This document shows, one piece after another, positions 27,368 through 35,811 of a stretch of DNA of 64,000 nucleotides (positions are counted from its first letter, which is position 1; each line of letters starts with the position of its first letter). Under the pieces are notes generated by a model, which ran no database searches, was not told the DNA's origin, and saw nothing but the letters and a program-made list of their open reading frames with translations. A program made the translations under genes and the position numbers. Source of the DNA: Actinopolymorpha pittospori (GTDB lineage: Bacteria > Actinomycetota > Actinomycetes > Propionibacteriales > Actinopolymorphaceae); assembly GCF_014873875.1 (NCBI RefSeq), contig NZ_JADBEM010000001.1, forward strand, positions 8,184,001 through 8,248,000. The letters run 5' to 3'.

Positions 27368-28370
27368 CCGCACCGGTGCTGGACCGGATCACGAGGTGCG
27401 TGTCCAGCACGTAGCGCGCGTCGCGCACGTCCGCGTTCCCGAGCACGCCCAGCAGGAGTTCGACGGCCGCGCGACCAGCTTCCCCGGTCTGCGCGGACAC
27501 CGTGGTGAGCGGCGGCGCCGTGGTGGCGGCCACGCCGTCGTCGCAGCCGACCACGCTGAAGTGCGTCGGCACGGGGATCCCGGCGGCGGCGAGGCCCGCG
27601 AGCAGTCCCTGCGCGAGCACGTCGTCGAAGCCGACCGCGGCACTCACTCCAGTGGCGAGAAGGGCGGGTACGCAGGCGACGCCGCTGTCGTAGGTCGGCC
27701 TGCGGGCCGCGACGGTCACCAACTCCAGACCCTGGCGAGCCGCGACCGCCCGGCGCAACGCCCGCCGGCGCTGCTGGTGCGCCCAGGAAGGATGCGGCCC
27801 ACTGACGTAGGCGATCCGGCGGTGCCCGAGGTCGGCGAGGTGGTCGACGGCGGCGTTGATCCCACCCGTCGGGTCGATGAGGACGCGTGGGATGCCCTCG
27901 AGATCGCGGTTGACGAGAACGACCGGCCGTCGCTCCGCGTGCCTGCGGACGCGCGCCGCGTCCAGCCGGGACGACGCCAACACGATGCCCTCGACCTGTC
28001 CGGTGAACCTCGCGAGCAGTGAGTCCTCGCGTTCGGCGTCCTCGTCGGAGTCACCCAGGAAGACGCCGTAACCGGCCGCGTCGGCGGCCCGCTGCGCACC
28101 TCGTACCAGTGGCGGGAAGAACGGGTTGGCGATGTCTGGGACCACCAGGGCGATGGTGGCGTAGCGGCCCGTCGACAGCCCCCGGGCGACGATGTTCGGT
28201 GTGTAGCCCAACCGGGTGGCGACCGCGCGGACGTGCGCGACGGTCTCCGGCCGCAGCAGGTCCGGGCGGCTGAACGCCCGGGACACGGTCGCGCGGGAGA
28301 CGCGGGCGGCCTCCGCGACCTCGCGGATCGTGGGCGCACCACCCGGCGCCTGGGCTGGGACTCTGCTCAT
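27345..28370 (-). CDS. LacI-family transcriptional regulator
   Basis: A 341-residue LacI/GalR repressor. Helix-turn-helix and hinge cover residues 14-65 (TIREVAEAARVSRATVSRAF ... NIVARGLSTGR), then the periplasmic-binding-protein-like sensor domain starting IALVVPDIANPFFPPLVRGA. ATG 28370 is chosen because the DNA-binding domain begins a few residues later. It is downstream of a Gfo/Idh/MocA gene (29 bases apart) and likely controls that operon and the divergent symporter operon through the TGCAA-N-CG-N-TTGCA sites at 29429 and 29517. The inducer is probably an amino sugar or its phosphate (inference). Confidence 0.92.
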   Translation of the reverse strand: MSRVPAQAPGGAPTIREVAEAARVSRATVSRAFSRPDLLRPETVAHVRAVATRLGYTPNIVARGLSTGRYATIALVVPDIANPFFPPLVRGAQRAADAAGYGVFLGDSDEDAEREDSLLARFTGQVEGIVLASSRLDAARVRRHAERRPVVLVNRDLEGIPRVLIDPTGGINAAVDHLADLGHRRIAYVSGPHPSWAHQQRRRALRRAVAARQGLELVTVAARRPTYDSGVACVPALLATGVSAAVGFDDVLAQGLLAGLAAAGIPVPTHFSVVGCDDGVAATTAPPLTTVSAQTGEAGRAAVELLLGVLGNADVRDARYVLDTHLVIRSSTGAVSASRGG

Positions 28371-28399
28371 GACGTGCGAAGCGTAGGTCGTCGTGGTCC

Positions 28400-29425
28400 T
28401 CAGACCGCGACCGATCCACCACTGTCGAGGGACCGGTGGATGGCGTCCAGGATCGCCGTGACGTGCCGGCTGTGCGCGAGCGGCACCAACGGTTCGGTGT
28501 CGTCGACCACGCATCCGACCACGTGGCCGACCGCGAGGGCCAGCGCGCCGGCCTGCACACCGTGCAGAACCGGCATGATCGAGGTCCGGGGGTAGCGGAA
28601 CTCCGTCGGGGTGGCTATCTCGAGTTGGTCGTCCTTGCGATCGAGGTGCACCACTCCGTGTTCGCCGACGACCTCGATGAAGGAGTCGGTCATGGTCGGG
28701 TAGGTGTCGGGATAGATCCAGCACGACTCGAACGTCGCTACCGCGCCGGAGGCGAAGCGGACCTGCGCCTGGATGGCGTCCGGCGTCTGGATGCCCTGCG
28801 CGTCGAGCACGCCGCGCACCCCGGTCGCGAAGGTCTCGACAGCGGTGTCGTCGCCGAGGAACCAGCACACCAGGTCGATGTCGTGGCTGGACAGGAACCA
28901 CGCCGGGGTCGTCCGCTCCGCCCAGGTGAGCATCTGCGTCGGCACGTGGATGCGGTCGTTCTTGCGGGCGTAGGCCAGGCGTGGGCGGCCGATCGCGCCC
29001 GCCGCGATGTGCGCCTTCGCCTCGGCGTAGCTCGGGATCCACCGGTGGTTGAACGACGTCATCGCCGTGACACCCGCCCGCTCGACCGCGGCGATCACCC
29101 GGTCGGCGTCGGCGAGGTTGGTGGCGAGCGGCTTCTCGACCAGCAGTGCCTTGCCCGCCTCAGCCGCGGCGACGGCTATCTCCGTGTGCAGGTGGTCGGG
29201 GGTGGCGACGATGACGAGGGCGACGTCCTCGCGGGTGAGGAGTCGCGTGTAGTCGTCGGTGGCCACCGGCGCGCGGTGTCGGGCCGCGAGCGCCCGCGCC
29301 GCGTCCACCGGAACGCTCGCCACGCCGACGAGCCGGGCCCGCGGATCGGCCGCCACCGCCCCGGCGTGCGCCGTCCCCATCACACCCGCGCCGATGACCG
29401 CCACGCCGACTGGTTGCTCCGCCAT
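28400..29425 (-). CDS. Gfo/Idh/MocA-family NAD(P)-dependent oxidoreductase
   Basis: A 341-residue sugar dehydrogenase-like protein. The Rossmann motif VAVIGAGVMGTAHAGAV is at residues 7-23, the signature EKP in ALLVEKPLATN near residue 95, and the substrate-domain histidines are in SSHDIDLVCWF. Members oxidise or epimerise sugars and sugar acids. In this locus it may act on a non-phosphorylated amino sugar before the epimerase, but the sequence does not fix the substrate. The ATG at 29425 lies 4 bases from a LacI-type operator, so transcription would be blocked by the regulator encoded just after it. Confidence 0.9.
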   Translation of the reverse strand: MAEQPVGVAVIGAGVMGTAHAGAVAADPRARLVGVASVPVDAARALAARHRAPVATDDYTRLLTREDVALVIVATPDHLHTEIAVAAAEAGKALLVEKPLATNLADADRVIAAVERAGVTAMTSFNHRWIPSYAEAKAHIAAGAIGRPRLAYARKNDRIHVPTQMLTWAERTTPAWFLSSHDIDLVCWFLGDDTAVETFATGVRGVLDAQGIQTPDAIQAQVRFASGAVATFESCWIYPDTYPTMTDSFIEVVGEHGVVHLDRKDDQLEIATPTEFRYPRTSIMPVLHGVQAGALALAVGHVVGCVVDDTEPLVPLAHSRHVTAILDAIHRSLDSGGSVAV

Positions 29426-29428
29426 GGC

Positions 29429-29442
29429 TGCACACGGTTGCA
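29429..29442. promoter_or_regulatory. LacI-type operator next to the gfo start
   Basis: TGCACACGGTTGCA matches the LacI-family pattern TGCAA-N-CG-N-TTGCA in all but one arm position. It ends immediately upstream of the Gfo/Idh start codon on the minus strand. Together with the perfect site at 29517 it flanks the divergent promoter. Confidence 0.65.
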
Positions 29443-29510
29443 CATCGTCCTCGCGTGCGGCAACGCTCCAAGACGGCCGGTACTGGCAGGGGCTTCGACA
29501 CCTCCAGCGA

Positions 29511-29539
29511 TTGACCTGCAACCGCTTGCACGACAGACT
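29511..29539 (+). promoter_or_regulatory. Promoter of the symporter operon with embedded LacI operator
   Basis: A TTGACC -35 element at 29511-29516 is followed by a perfect palindrome TGCAACCGCTTGCA at 29517-29530 and, 17 bases after the -35 box, by CAGACT (29534-29539) as a plausible -10. The operator therefore fills the promoter spacer, a position suited to tight repression by the LacI-family protein. The symporter GTG is at 29576. Confidence 0.7.
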
Positions 29540-29575
29540 CGATCGCCATCCGCAACGGCCCGGCAGGAGGGATTC

Positions 29576-31111
29576 GTGGGCACCTTCGGTTGGCTCGTCG
29601 TCATCGGCTACTTCGTCGTGATGGTCGGTATCGGCGTGTGGGCGAAGTCGCGGATCCGTGACGCCCGGGACTTCTTCGTCGCCGGCGGCCGGATGCCCTG
29701 GTGGCTCGCGGGCATCTCCCACCACATGTCGGGCTACAGCGCCGCGGTCTTCGTGGGCTACGCGGCGGTGGCGTACCAGTTCGGCGTCACCCTCTACGTC
29801 TGGTGGGCGCTCACCATCACGTTCGCGATGTTCGTTGGTGCGGCCCTCTTCGCCCCGCGCTGGTCGCGGCTGCGCCAACGCCGCGGCATCATCTCCCCGC
29901 TCGAGTACCTCTCGACGAGGTACGGCGTCCCGACCCAGCAACTGCTGGCCTGGAGCGGTACCGCGCTGAAGGTGTTCGACGTCGGCGCCAAGTGGGCGGC
30001 GACCGCGATCCTGCTGCGGGTCTTCGCCGACGTCCCGCTGTTCTGGGGCATCCTTCTCACCGGCGGCGTGACCCTCGTCTACTCCACCGTCGGTGGCCTG
30101 TGGGCCGACGCGCTCACCGACTTGGGGCAGTTCGTCATCCAGTTGCTCGCCGGCGTGACCCTCTTCGTCGCGGTGCTCGCCAAACTGGGCGGCGTCTCCG
30201 CCATCTGGGGGATCTGGGACCGGCTGCCCGAGAGCCACGCTGCGCCGTTCAACGGTGACTACACGGTCGGCTTCGTCCTGGCGTACGTGCTCATCTCCAC
30301 GCTGTCCTACAACGGCGGAACGTGGAACCTCGCCCAGCGCTTCATCGCCGCGCCGACCGGCACGGCGGCCCGCCGCGCCGCGCTGACCTCGGCGGTGCTC
30401 TACCTCGTCTGGCCGCTGGTGCTGTTCTTCCCGATGTGGGCGGCGCCGCTGCTGTTGCCGAACCTCTCCGACCCGTCGCAGTCGTACGCCCTGCTCACCA
30501 CGCAGCTGCTGCCACAGGGGCTGGTCGGACTCGTGCTCGCCGGGATGTTCGCCCACACGATGGCGATGACCTCCTCCGACGCGAACGCGATCTCCGCCGT
30601 CGTTCTCCGCGACATCCTGCCCACGGTGTGGAAGGGCGCCCGGACGATGGGTGGCCGGCTCGAACTCACCATCGGCCGGATCTCCGTGTGCGCGTTCATC
30701 GCGTTGTCGATGGTCATCGCGCTCGCCGCCGACTCCTTCGGCGGTGTCCTCGGCCTGATCGTGTTGTGGTTCGGGGCGCTCGTCGGTCCGATCGCGATCC
30801 CGATGCTGCTCGGCATGCTGCCCGCGTTCCGCCGCTGCGGACCGACCGCGGCGATCGTGTCCTGGGCGGTCGGACTGGTGGTGTTCGCCCTGGTGAAGTA
30901 CCCCCTGGCCGACACGATCACCGGCATGGGCGCCCACCTGGGCCAGACCCTCACCGTGGCGGCCCCGGTCGTCTGCTCGCTCGTGGTCTTCGTCGTGATC
31001 GGACTAGTGCGGCCATGGCGCGACGAGGGCAGCGACGCGCTGATCGACGCCCTCGCGAGCGACGCCGAGCCGGCCGACGGCCAATCCGGCAAGGTGACCG
31101 CTCATGCCTGA
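29576..31111 (+). CDS. Sodium:solute symporter (SSS family)
   Basis: A 511-residue membrane protein with about 13 spans. SSS family signs are the N-terminal DFFVAGGRMPWWLAGIS segment, GGLWADALTDLGQFVIQL and LVGLVLAGMFAHTMAMTSSDANAISAV, which contains the Na2-site serines. Related carriers import sugars, sialic acids or amino sugars with Na+. Because sugars enter unphosphorylated by this route, a kinase is needed downstream, and none is encoded in this locus. GTG 29576 is preceded by AGGAGG at a 6-base spacing. First gene of the LacI-controlled operon; overlaps the epimerase by 8 bases. Confidence 0.9.
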   Translation: MGTFGWLVVIGYFVVMVGIGVWAKSRIRDARDFFVAGGRMPWWLAGISHHMSGYSAAVFVGYAAVAYQFGVTLYVWWALTITFAMFVGAALFAPRWSRLRQRRGIISPLEYLSTRYGVPTQQLLAWSGTALKVFDVGAKWAATAILLRVFADVPLFWGILLTGGVTLVYSTVGGLWADALTDLGQFVIQLLAGVTLFVAVLAKLGGVSAIWGIWDRLPESHAAPFNGDYTVGFVLAYVLISTLSYNGGTWNLAQRFIAAPTGTAARRAALTSAVLYLVWPLVLFFPMWAAPLLLPNLSDPSQSYALLTTQLLPQGLVGLVLAGMFAHTMAMTSSDANAISAVVLRDILPTVWKGARTMGGRLELTIGRISVCAFIALSMVIALAADSFGGVLGLIVLWFGALVGPIAIPMLLGMLPAFRRCGPTAAIVSWAVGLVVFALVKYPLADTITGMGAHLGQTLTVAAPVVCSLVVFVVIGLVRPWRDEGSDALIDALASDAEPADGQSGKVTAHA

Positions 31112-32378
31112 CGTCGCGAATCCCACGTCGCACCTAGTGCACGACGTCCTCGCCTGGTGGCTGCGCAACGGACCCGACCGCTACCACGGCGGTGTCCTCA
31201 CATGTTGGGACAACCAGGGCGAGAACCTGCTCTCGACCGACAAGTACACCTGGTCGCAGGGTCGCTGGATCTGGTTGCTCGCAAGGGTCGTCGAGGCGGT
31301 CGAAGCCGGCCGACTGTCCGCGCAAGGCGTCCTTGACAGTGCCGAGCTGCGCGGGCTGGCCCGAGGGAGCGTGGAGTTCGTGCGTTCCCACGCGGTCCTG
31401 CCCGACCAGACCACGGCGTACGTCACCGATCGCGCCGGCACGCCGTACGAGCCGTCGCCCGGGTCGGGCCTGCACGCCAGCCTGTTCGCGGACTGTTTCG
31501 TCGCGCTCGGCCTGGCGGCGTGGGCCCGGATCGGGCCCGACATCGACGCAGGGACAGCGGCGGTGGCGCTGCTCGAGTCCGCCGCCGAACGGGTTCGCGC
31601 GGGTGTGGCGAAGACCGACCCCTACCCGATCCATCCGGACTTCACGGCGCTGTCGCTGCCGATGATCCTGGTGGGTACGGCGACGGAGGTCTTTCTCGGG
31701 ACCAGGTCGCCGCGCGCCGCGGCGATCGCGGTCGAGGCGGCGGGCACCATCGGTTCCGCCCTGCGTACCGGCCCCGCCGGGGCCGACCTGGTGGAGATGC
31801 GCCCACGGGTCGACGGCCTGGACGACACCCTGCTGGCGCGGCACCGCACACCCGGCCACGTGCTCGAGTGCCTGTGGTTCCTGGCCCACGCCGCCGAGGC
31901 CGTACCGGGCGTGGCCGCAGCACTCGGTCCGGACCCTCGCTGGCTGCCCACGGCCGCACTGCACGCCCTCGAACTCGGCTGGGACGACCGCCACGGTGGA
32001 CTGTTCCGCTATGCCGACCGCGACGGTGGCGAGCCGCGCGGCCGGACGCTGGCCGATCCCTACGAACGCCTCGTCCAGGAGACCTGGGACACCAAGCTGT
32101 GGTGGCCACACGCCGAGGCTCTCTACACGACCGCCCTGCTGGCGCGACGATTCCCCGACGCCGGCGCCCACCTGGGCGCATGGCACCAGCGCCTGCACGA
32201 CTACACCTACGCGACGTTCCCCGCGGGCCCGGGCCGGGAGTGGACACAGATCCGGGACCGGGACGGCACCCCGCTGTCCAGGACGGTCGCGCTGCCGGTG
32301 AAGGATCCGTTCCACATCGCTCGCGCGTTGCTCCTGCAGGTGGAGTTGATCAGTCAAAAGCCCGACGAAGACCGGTGA
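31104..32378 (+). CDS. AGE-family N-acylglucosamine 2-epimerase-like protein
   Basis: A 424-residue (alpha/alpha)6-barrel protein of the N-acylglucosamine 2-epimerase family. Segments typical of the family are GVLTCWDNQGENLLSTDKY, TPGHVLECLWFLAHA with a catalytic-type histidine, HGGLFRYADRDG and TKLWWPHAEAL. In this context interconversion of ManNAc and GlcNAc, feeding NagA/NagB, is the simplest reading, but AGE proteins also act on mannose, cellobiose or sulfoquinovose. ATG 31104 overlaps the end of the symporter gene, suggesting coupling. Confidence 0.85.
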   Translation: MPDVANPTSHLVHDVLAWWLRNGPDRYHGGVLTCWDNQGENLLSTDKYTWSQGRWIWLLARVVEAVEAGRLSAQGVLDSAELRGLARGSVEFVRSHAVLPDQTTAYVTDRAGTPYEPSPGSGLHASLFADCFVALGLAAWARIGPDIDAGTAAVALLESAAERVRAGVAKTDPYPIHPDFTALSLPMILVGTATEVFLGTRSPRAAAIAVEAAGTIGSALRTGPAGADLVEMRPRVDGLDDTLLARHRTPGHVLECLWFLAHAAEAVPGVAAALGPDPRWLPTAALHALELGWDDRHGGLFRYADRDGGEPRGRTLADPYERLVQETWDTKLWWPHAEALYTTALLARRFPDAGAHLGAWHQRLHDYTYATFPAGPGREWTQIRDRDGTPLSRTVALPVKDPFHIARALLLQVELISQKPDEDR

Positions 32379-32475
32379 GTGCCGCGAGAATCCCCTCTCC
32401 AGCAAAGAAACAGACCGCACAGACCGACCCTGCGATCTCGGACCAGCCGAGCATCCACGTCGAGAGGATGACCAC

Positions 32476-33219
32476 GTGACCGATCCGATCGTCCGCGTCT
32501 TCGCCGACCGCGCCAGTATGGGCCACGCGGCCGCGGCCGACATCGCCGCCGAGTTGCGCGAACGCCTGTCGTACCAACTCGCTGTCCGGATGGTGTTCGC
32601 GGCCGCGCCGAGCCAGCGCGAGGCGCTGGACGCCCTCGTCGCCGAGGCCGGAATCGACTGGAACCGCGTCACGGCGTTCCACATGGACGACTATCTCGGC
32701 CTGCCCGAGGGTGCACCCCAGCGCTTCGGGCAGTGGCTGCGGGAGGTGGTCTTCGACCGGTTGCCGTTCAAGGACGTTCACCTGATGCGCACCGACGGCG
32801 ACCCCGAACTCCGGGCCGCGGAGTACACCGCCCTGCTCGCGGAGGAGCCGATCGACGTGGTGGTGCTCGGCATCGGCGTCAACGGCCACATCGCGTTCAA
32901 CGACCCGCCGGTCGCGGACTTCGCGGACCCGAAGGCGGTCAAGGTGGTCGAACTCGACGAGACCTGCCGGCAGCAGCAGGTGGACGACGGCTGTTTCCCG
33001 ACCCTGGCCGACGTCCCGCCGACCGCCCTCACCCTCACCGTGCCGCGACTGCTCGACGCGGGCCGGCTCTTCTGCGTCGTGCCCGGCCGGGCGAAGGCGA
33101 CCGCGGTCCGACGTACGCTCCGCGAGCGGATCGGTGAGGCGTGTCCGGCCACCGCGCTGCGCACCCACCAGGCATGCACTCTCTACCTCGACCAGGACTC
33201 CGCCAGTGAGCTCGCCTGA
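32476..33219 (+). CDS. nagB: Glucosamine-6-phosphate deaminase-like protein
   Basis: A 247-residue member of the glucosamine/galactosamine-6-phosphate isomerase family. The catalytic aspartate region is FHMDDYLGL (NMDEYVGL in E. coli NagB) and the catalytic His is in GIGVNGHIAFNDPP. Length and these motifs fit NagB rather than phosphogluconolactonase. It would convert glucosamine-6-P to fructose-6-P and ammonia. A 97-base gap follows the epimerase; GAGAGG precedes the GTG. Its end overlaps the nagA start. Confidence 0.88.
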   Translation: MTDPIVRVFADRASMGHAAAADIAAELRERLSYQLAVRMVFAAAPSQREALDALVAEAGIDWNRVTAFHMDDYLGLPEGAPQRFGQWLREVVFDRLPFKDVHLMRTDGDPELRAAEYTALLAEEPIDVVVLGIGVNGHIAFNDPPVADFADPKAVKVVELDETCRQQQVDDGCFPTLADVPPTALTLTVPRLLDAGRLFCVVPGRAKATAVRRTLRERIGEACPATALRTHQACTLYLDQDSASELA

Positions 33220-34402
33220 CGCCCTCGAGACCTCCGCCGTCCAACCGTCCGCCCTCGAACTCTCCGGCCGCGACCCCGCGACGGGCGGCCGGCTCACCGT
33301 CGCCGTGCGCGACGGTGTGGTCGCGGAGGTCCACCTGGACAGCGCGGACCGGCCCGGCGACGAGACGCCCTGGCTCTCGCCCGGTCTGATCGACCTGCAG
33401 GTCAACGGCTACGCGGGCTTCGACGCCAACGACCCCACCGCCGGGCCGGAGGTGATCGGTGCGCTGGCGCGGTCGCTGTTCGCGGTCGGCGTCACCACCG
33501 TGGTGCCAACCGTGGTGACGGCCTCCGAGGAGCACATCCTCGACTGCCTGCGTCAGGTCGTCCGGGCCCGGGCCGACGACCCGCTCGTCCGGCACGCGAT
33601 CCCGTTCGTCCATGTGGAGGGTCCGCACCTGTCGGAGGAGGACGGGCCCCGGGGCGTCCACGCGCGTGACCAGGTCCGGCCACCCGACGCCGCGGAGTTC
33701 GAACGCTGGCAGCAGGCGAGCGAGGGCCTGGTCGGGCTGGTCACGATGTCGCCGCACTTCCCCGACAGCACGGCCTACATCGCCCAGTTGGTCTCGCACG
33801 GCGTTCGCGTCGCGGTCGGCCACACCCACGCGACGCCGGAACAGATCCACGCGGCGGCCGACGCGGGCGCGACCCTGAGCACCCATCTGGGCAACGGCGC
33901 GCACGCGGTCCTCCCCCGCCATCCCAACTACGTCTGGGCCCAACTCGCCGACGACCGGCTCAGCGCCGGTCTCATCGCCGACGGCCACCATCTCCCGACC
34001 GACACCCTGATCGCGATGCTCGCCGCCAAGGGGGCCGGTCGGGCGTTCCTCGTGTCCGACGCCACCACGCTCGCGGGTTCGCCGCCGGGTGTCTACGAGA
34101 CTCCGGTCGGTGGGTCGGTCGAACTCTCCGCCGACGGTCGGTTGTCCCACGTCGGTACGCCGTATCTCGCCGGCGCGGCGCGTTCCCTCACCGAGGGCGT
34201 GGCACACCTCGCGGGACTCGGCCGGCACTCACTGGCCGACGCGCTCGCCCTCGCCAGCGCCGTACCGGGGCGGATCTGCGGGGGCCGGGGCCGGCTCGAG
34301 GTGGGCGCACCGGCCGACCTGGTGGCGTTCCGGTGGGTGGCCGGCGACCCCACCCTCACCATGGAGCGGGTGCTCGTGGGCGGGACGACGGTCCTGCGAT
34401 GA
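33206..34402 (+). CDS. nagA: N-acetylglucosamine-6-phosphate deacetylase
   Basis: A 398-residue amidohydrolase. Metal and catalytic residues can be placed at Glu in HVEGPHLSEE, His in VAVGHTHAT, His in LSTHLGNGAH, substrate residues in IADGHHLP and the catalytic Asp in FLVSDATTLAG. It would remove acetate from GlcNAc-6-P to give glucosamine-6-P for NagB. The GTG at 33206 overlaps the nagB end by 14 bases. The THLGNGAHAVLPRHPN segment differs from the usual THLFNAM, so it belongs to a divergent subgroup and a related substrate is possible. Confidence 0.87.
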   Translation: MSSPDALETSAVQPSALELSGRDPATGGRLTVAVRDGVVAEVHLDSADRPGDETPWLSPGLIDLQVNGYAGFDANDPTAGPEVIGALARSLFAVGVTTVVPTVVTASEEHILDCLRQVVRARADDPLVRHAIPFVHVEGPHLSEEDGPRGVHARDQVRPPDAAEFERWQQASEGLVGLVTMSPHFPDSTAYIAQLVSHGVRVAVGHTHATPEQIHAAADAGATLSTHLGNGAHAVLPRHPNYVWAQLADDRLSAGLIADGHHLPTDTLIAMLAAKGAGRAFLVSDATTLAGSPPGVYETPVGGSVELSADGRLSHVGTPYLAGAARSLTEGVAHLAGLGRHSLADALALASAVPGRICGGRGRLEVGAPADLVAFRWVAGDPTLTMERVLVGGTTVLR

Positions 34403-35544
34403 GTTCGCCGCCGGACGGGGTGCTCGTGGGCGCGCACGTCGCCGACGTCACCCCGCCGGTCGGGCTCGCGATGTCCGGGTTCCTCGCCCGGACGTCGCCG
34501 GCGACCGGCACCCACGACCCGCTCACGGTTCGTGCGGTGACCATCGGATCCACCGCGGTCGTGACGGTGGACGCCTGCGGTCTCCACGAGGACACCTGCG
34601 TGCGGGTTCGCGAGCGGCTGCTCGGTGCGAGCGACCTGACCGCGGTCGTGGTCACCGCCACGCACACCCACGGTGGTCCGGCGCTCGTACCCGGCCGGCT
34701 CGGTGGCCCGGTCGACTCCGGCTACCTGCGACGCGTCGAGCAGGCGTGCGTCGAGGCCGTCCTGCGAGCGCGGACGAAGGCGCGGCCGGCGACCGCGTGG
34801 TTCGGGTCCGGGGCCGATCCCGACGTCACCCGCAACCGGCGCCGCCCGGACGGCCCGGTCGACACCGCACTGCCGGTCCTGTCCTACCTCGACCCGGCCG
34901 GCCGCGTCATCGCCGTGATCACGTCGTACGCCTGCCATCCGGTCGTCCTCGGCGCCGACAACACGCTCTGGACGGCGGACTATCCGGGCGTCGTACGCCG
35001 GGAGATCGAGGCTGCCCGTCCCGGCGGGGTCGCGCTCTTCCTCACCGGCTGCTGCGGCGACGCCAACACCGGCCATCCCGCCAGCGCCTCGACCCTGACG
35101 GTGAGCGACTCCCGTACCTTCGAGGCGTGTGAGAAGGCCGGTCGGCGGATCGCGCAAGCTGTCCTTGACGCGCCGGCGACGCCGACGGCCGGTCCCACCG
35201 GCGCCCGCTCGGGCGAGGTCGTCCTCGACCGCCGCGACGGCGGGAGCTGGCGTGGCCGGGTGAGCGTACTCACGTGGTCGGGGGTCCGGCTCGTCGCGCT
35301 GCCGGGCGAGCCCTTCGCCGCGACCGCGCTCGCGCTCCGCGCGGGTCTGCCCGGGCAGTTGCTCACCTTCGGGTACGCCGACGGCTGCCCCGGCTACTTC
35401 CCGACCCGGGAGGAGTTCGCGTACGGCGGGTACGAGGTCGAGGAGGCACACCGCTACTACGGCATGCCGGCGGCGTTCGCCCCCGGGTGTGCCGAGCGAC
35501 TGCGCGACGAAGCCCTCCACCTCGCGGGCGCCGCACCTGCCTAG
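34399..35544 (+). CDS. Neutral/alkaline ceramidase-domain-like metallohydrolase
   Basis: A 381-residue protein with the neutral ceramidase N-terminal fold: VGAHVADVTPPVGLAMSGF at the start, zinc-ligand-like TATHTHGGPAL and YACHPVVLG, and Glu in ALPGEPFAATAL. In true ceramidases the nucleophilic Ser lies in a GDVSPN loop; here the matching place reads CCGDANTGH, without that Ser and with two cysteines. No signal peptide, so it is cytosolic. It is the last gene of the amino-sugar operon (ATGA overlap with nagA), which argues for an amide-bond or amino-sugar substrate rather than ceramide. Its stop overlaps the convergent ferredoxin by 4 bases. Confidence 0.8.
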   Translation: MSSPPDGVLVGAHVADVTPPVGLAMSGFLARTSPATGTHDPLTVRAVTIGSTAVVTVDACGLHEDTCVRVRERLLGASDLTAVVVTATHTHGGPALVPGRLGGPVDSGYLRRVEQACVEAVLRARTKARPATAWFGSGADPDVTRNRRRPDGPVDTALPVLSYLDPAGRVIAVITSYACHPVVLGADNTLWTADYPGVVRREIEAARPGGVALFLTGCCGDANTGHPASASTLTVSDSRTFEACEKAGRRIAQAVLDAPATPTAGPTGARSGEVVLDRRDGGSWRGRVSVLTWSGVRLVALPGEPFAATALALRAGLPGQLLTFGYADGCPGYFPTREEFAYGGYEVEEAHRYYGMPAAFAPGCAERLRDEALHLAGAAPA

Positions 35545-35765
35545 GGCTCGTCGGCCTCGTCGCGCTCGTCGGCCTCGGCCAGGCGCAGCGCCCCGGACGG
35601 GCACAGTTCGACCGCCTCGCGCAGGTCGCCCAACCGGGACGGGTCGGGATGGGCGTCGAGCAGCGTCACGAGCCCCTCGTCGTCGGAGTCGAACAGGTCC
35701 GGTGCGGTGAGCACGCACTGTCCCGCGCCGATACACACGTCCCGATCCGCCCTGATGTGTGGCAT
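35541..35765 (-). CDS. [3Fe-4S] ferredoxin partner of the P450
   Basis: A 74-residue ferredoxin. Cluster cysteines are in DVCIGAGQC (positions 11 and 17) and ELCPSGAL (near 55); the second residue of the usual four-cysteine set is Ala/Gly, which gives a [3Fe-4S] cluster as in actinobacterial P450 ferredoxins (SuaB/FdxD-like). It lies 46 bases downstream of the cytochrome P450 gene on the same strand and would pass electrons to it. Confidence 0.93.
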   Translation of the reverse strand: MPHIRADRDVCIGAGQCVLTAPDLFDSDDEGLVTLLDAHPDPSRLGDLREAVELCPSGALRLAEADERDEADEP

Positions 35766-35811
35766 GTCGTCCTCTCTCGCCGGCGCCGCGTCGGCGTTCT
35801 TCCTAAGCCGG

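Noticed and set aside
27345..35544. A sialic acid (Neu5Ac) catabolic cluster.
   Set aside because: The epimerase, NagA, NagB and symporter fit, but there is no N-acetylneuraminate lyase or ManNAc kinase, so the claim was limited to amino sugars.
34399..35544. A true neutral ceramidase.
   Set aside because: It lacks the Ser-containing GDVSPN loop and a signal peptide, and sits in a sugar operon.
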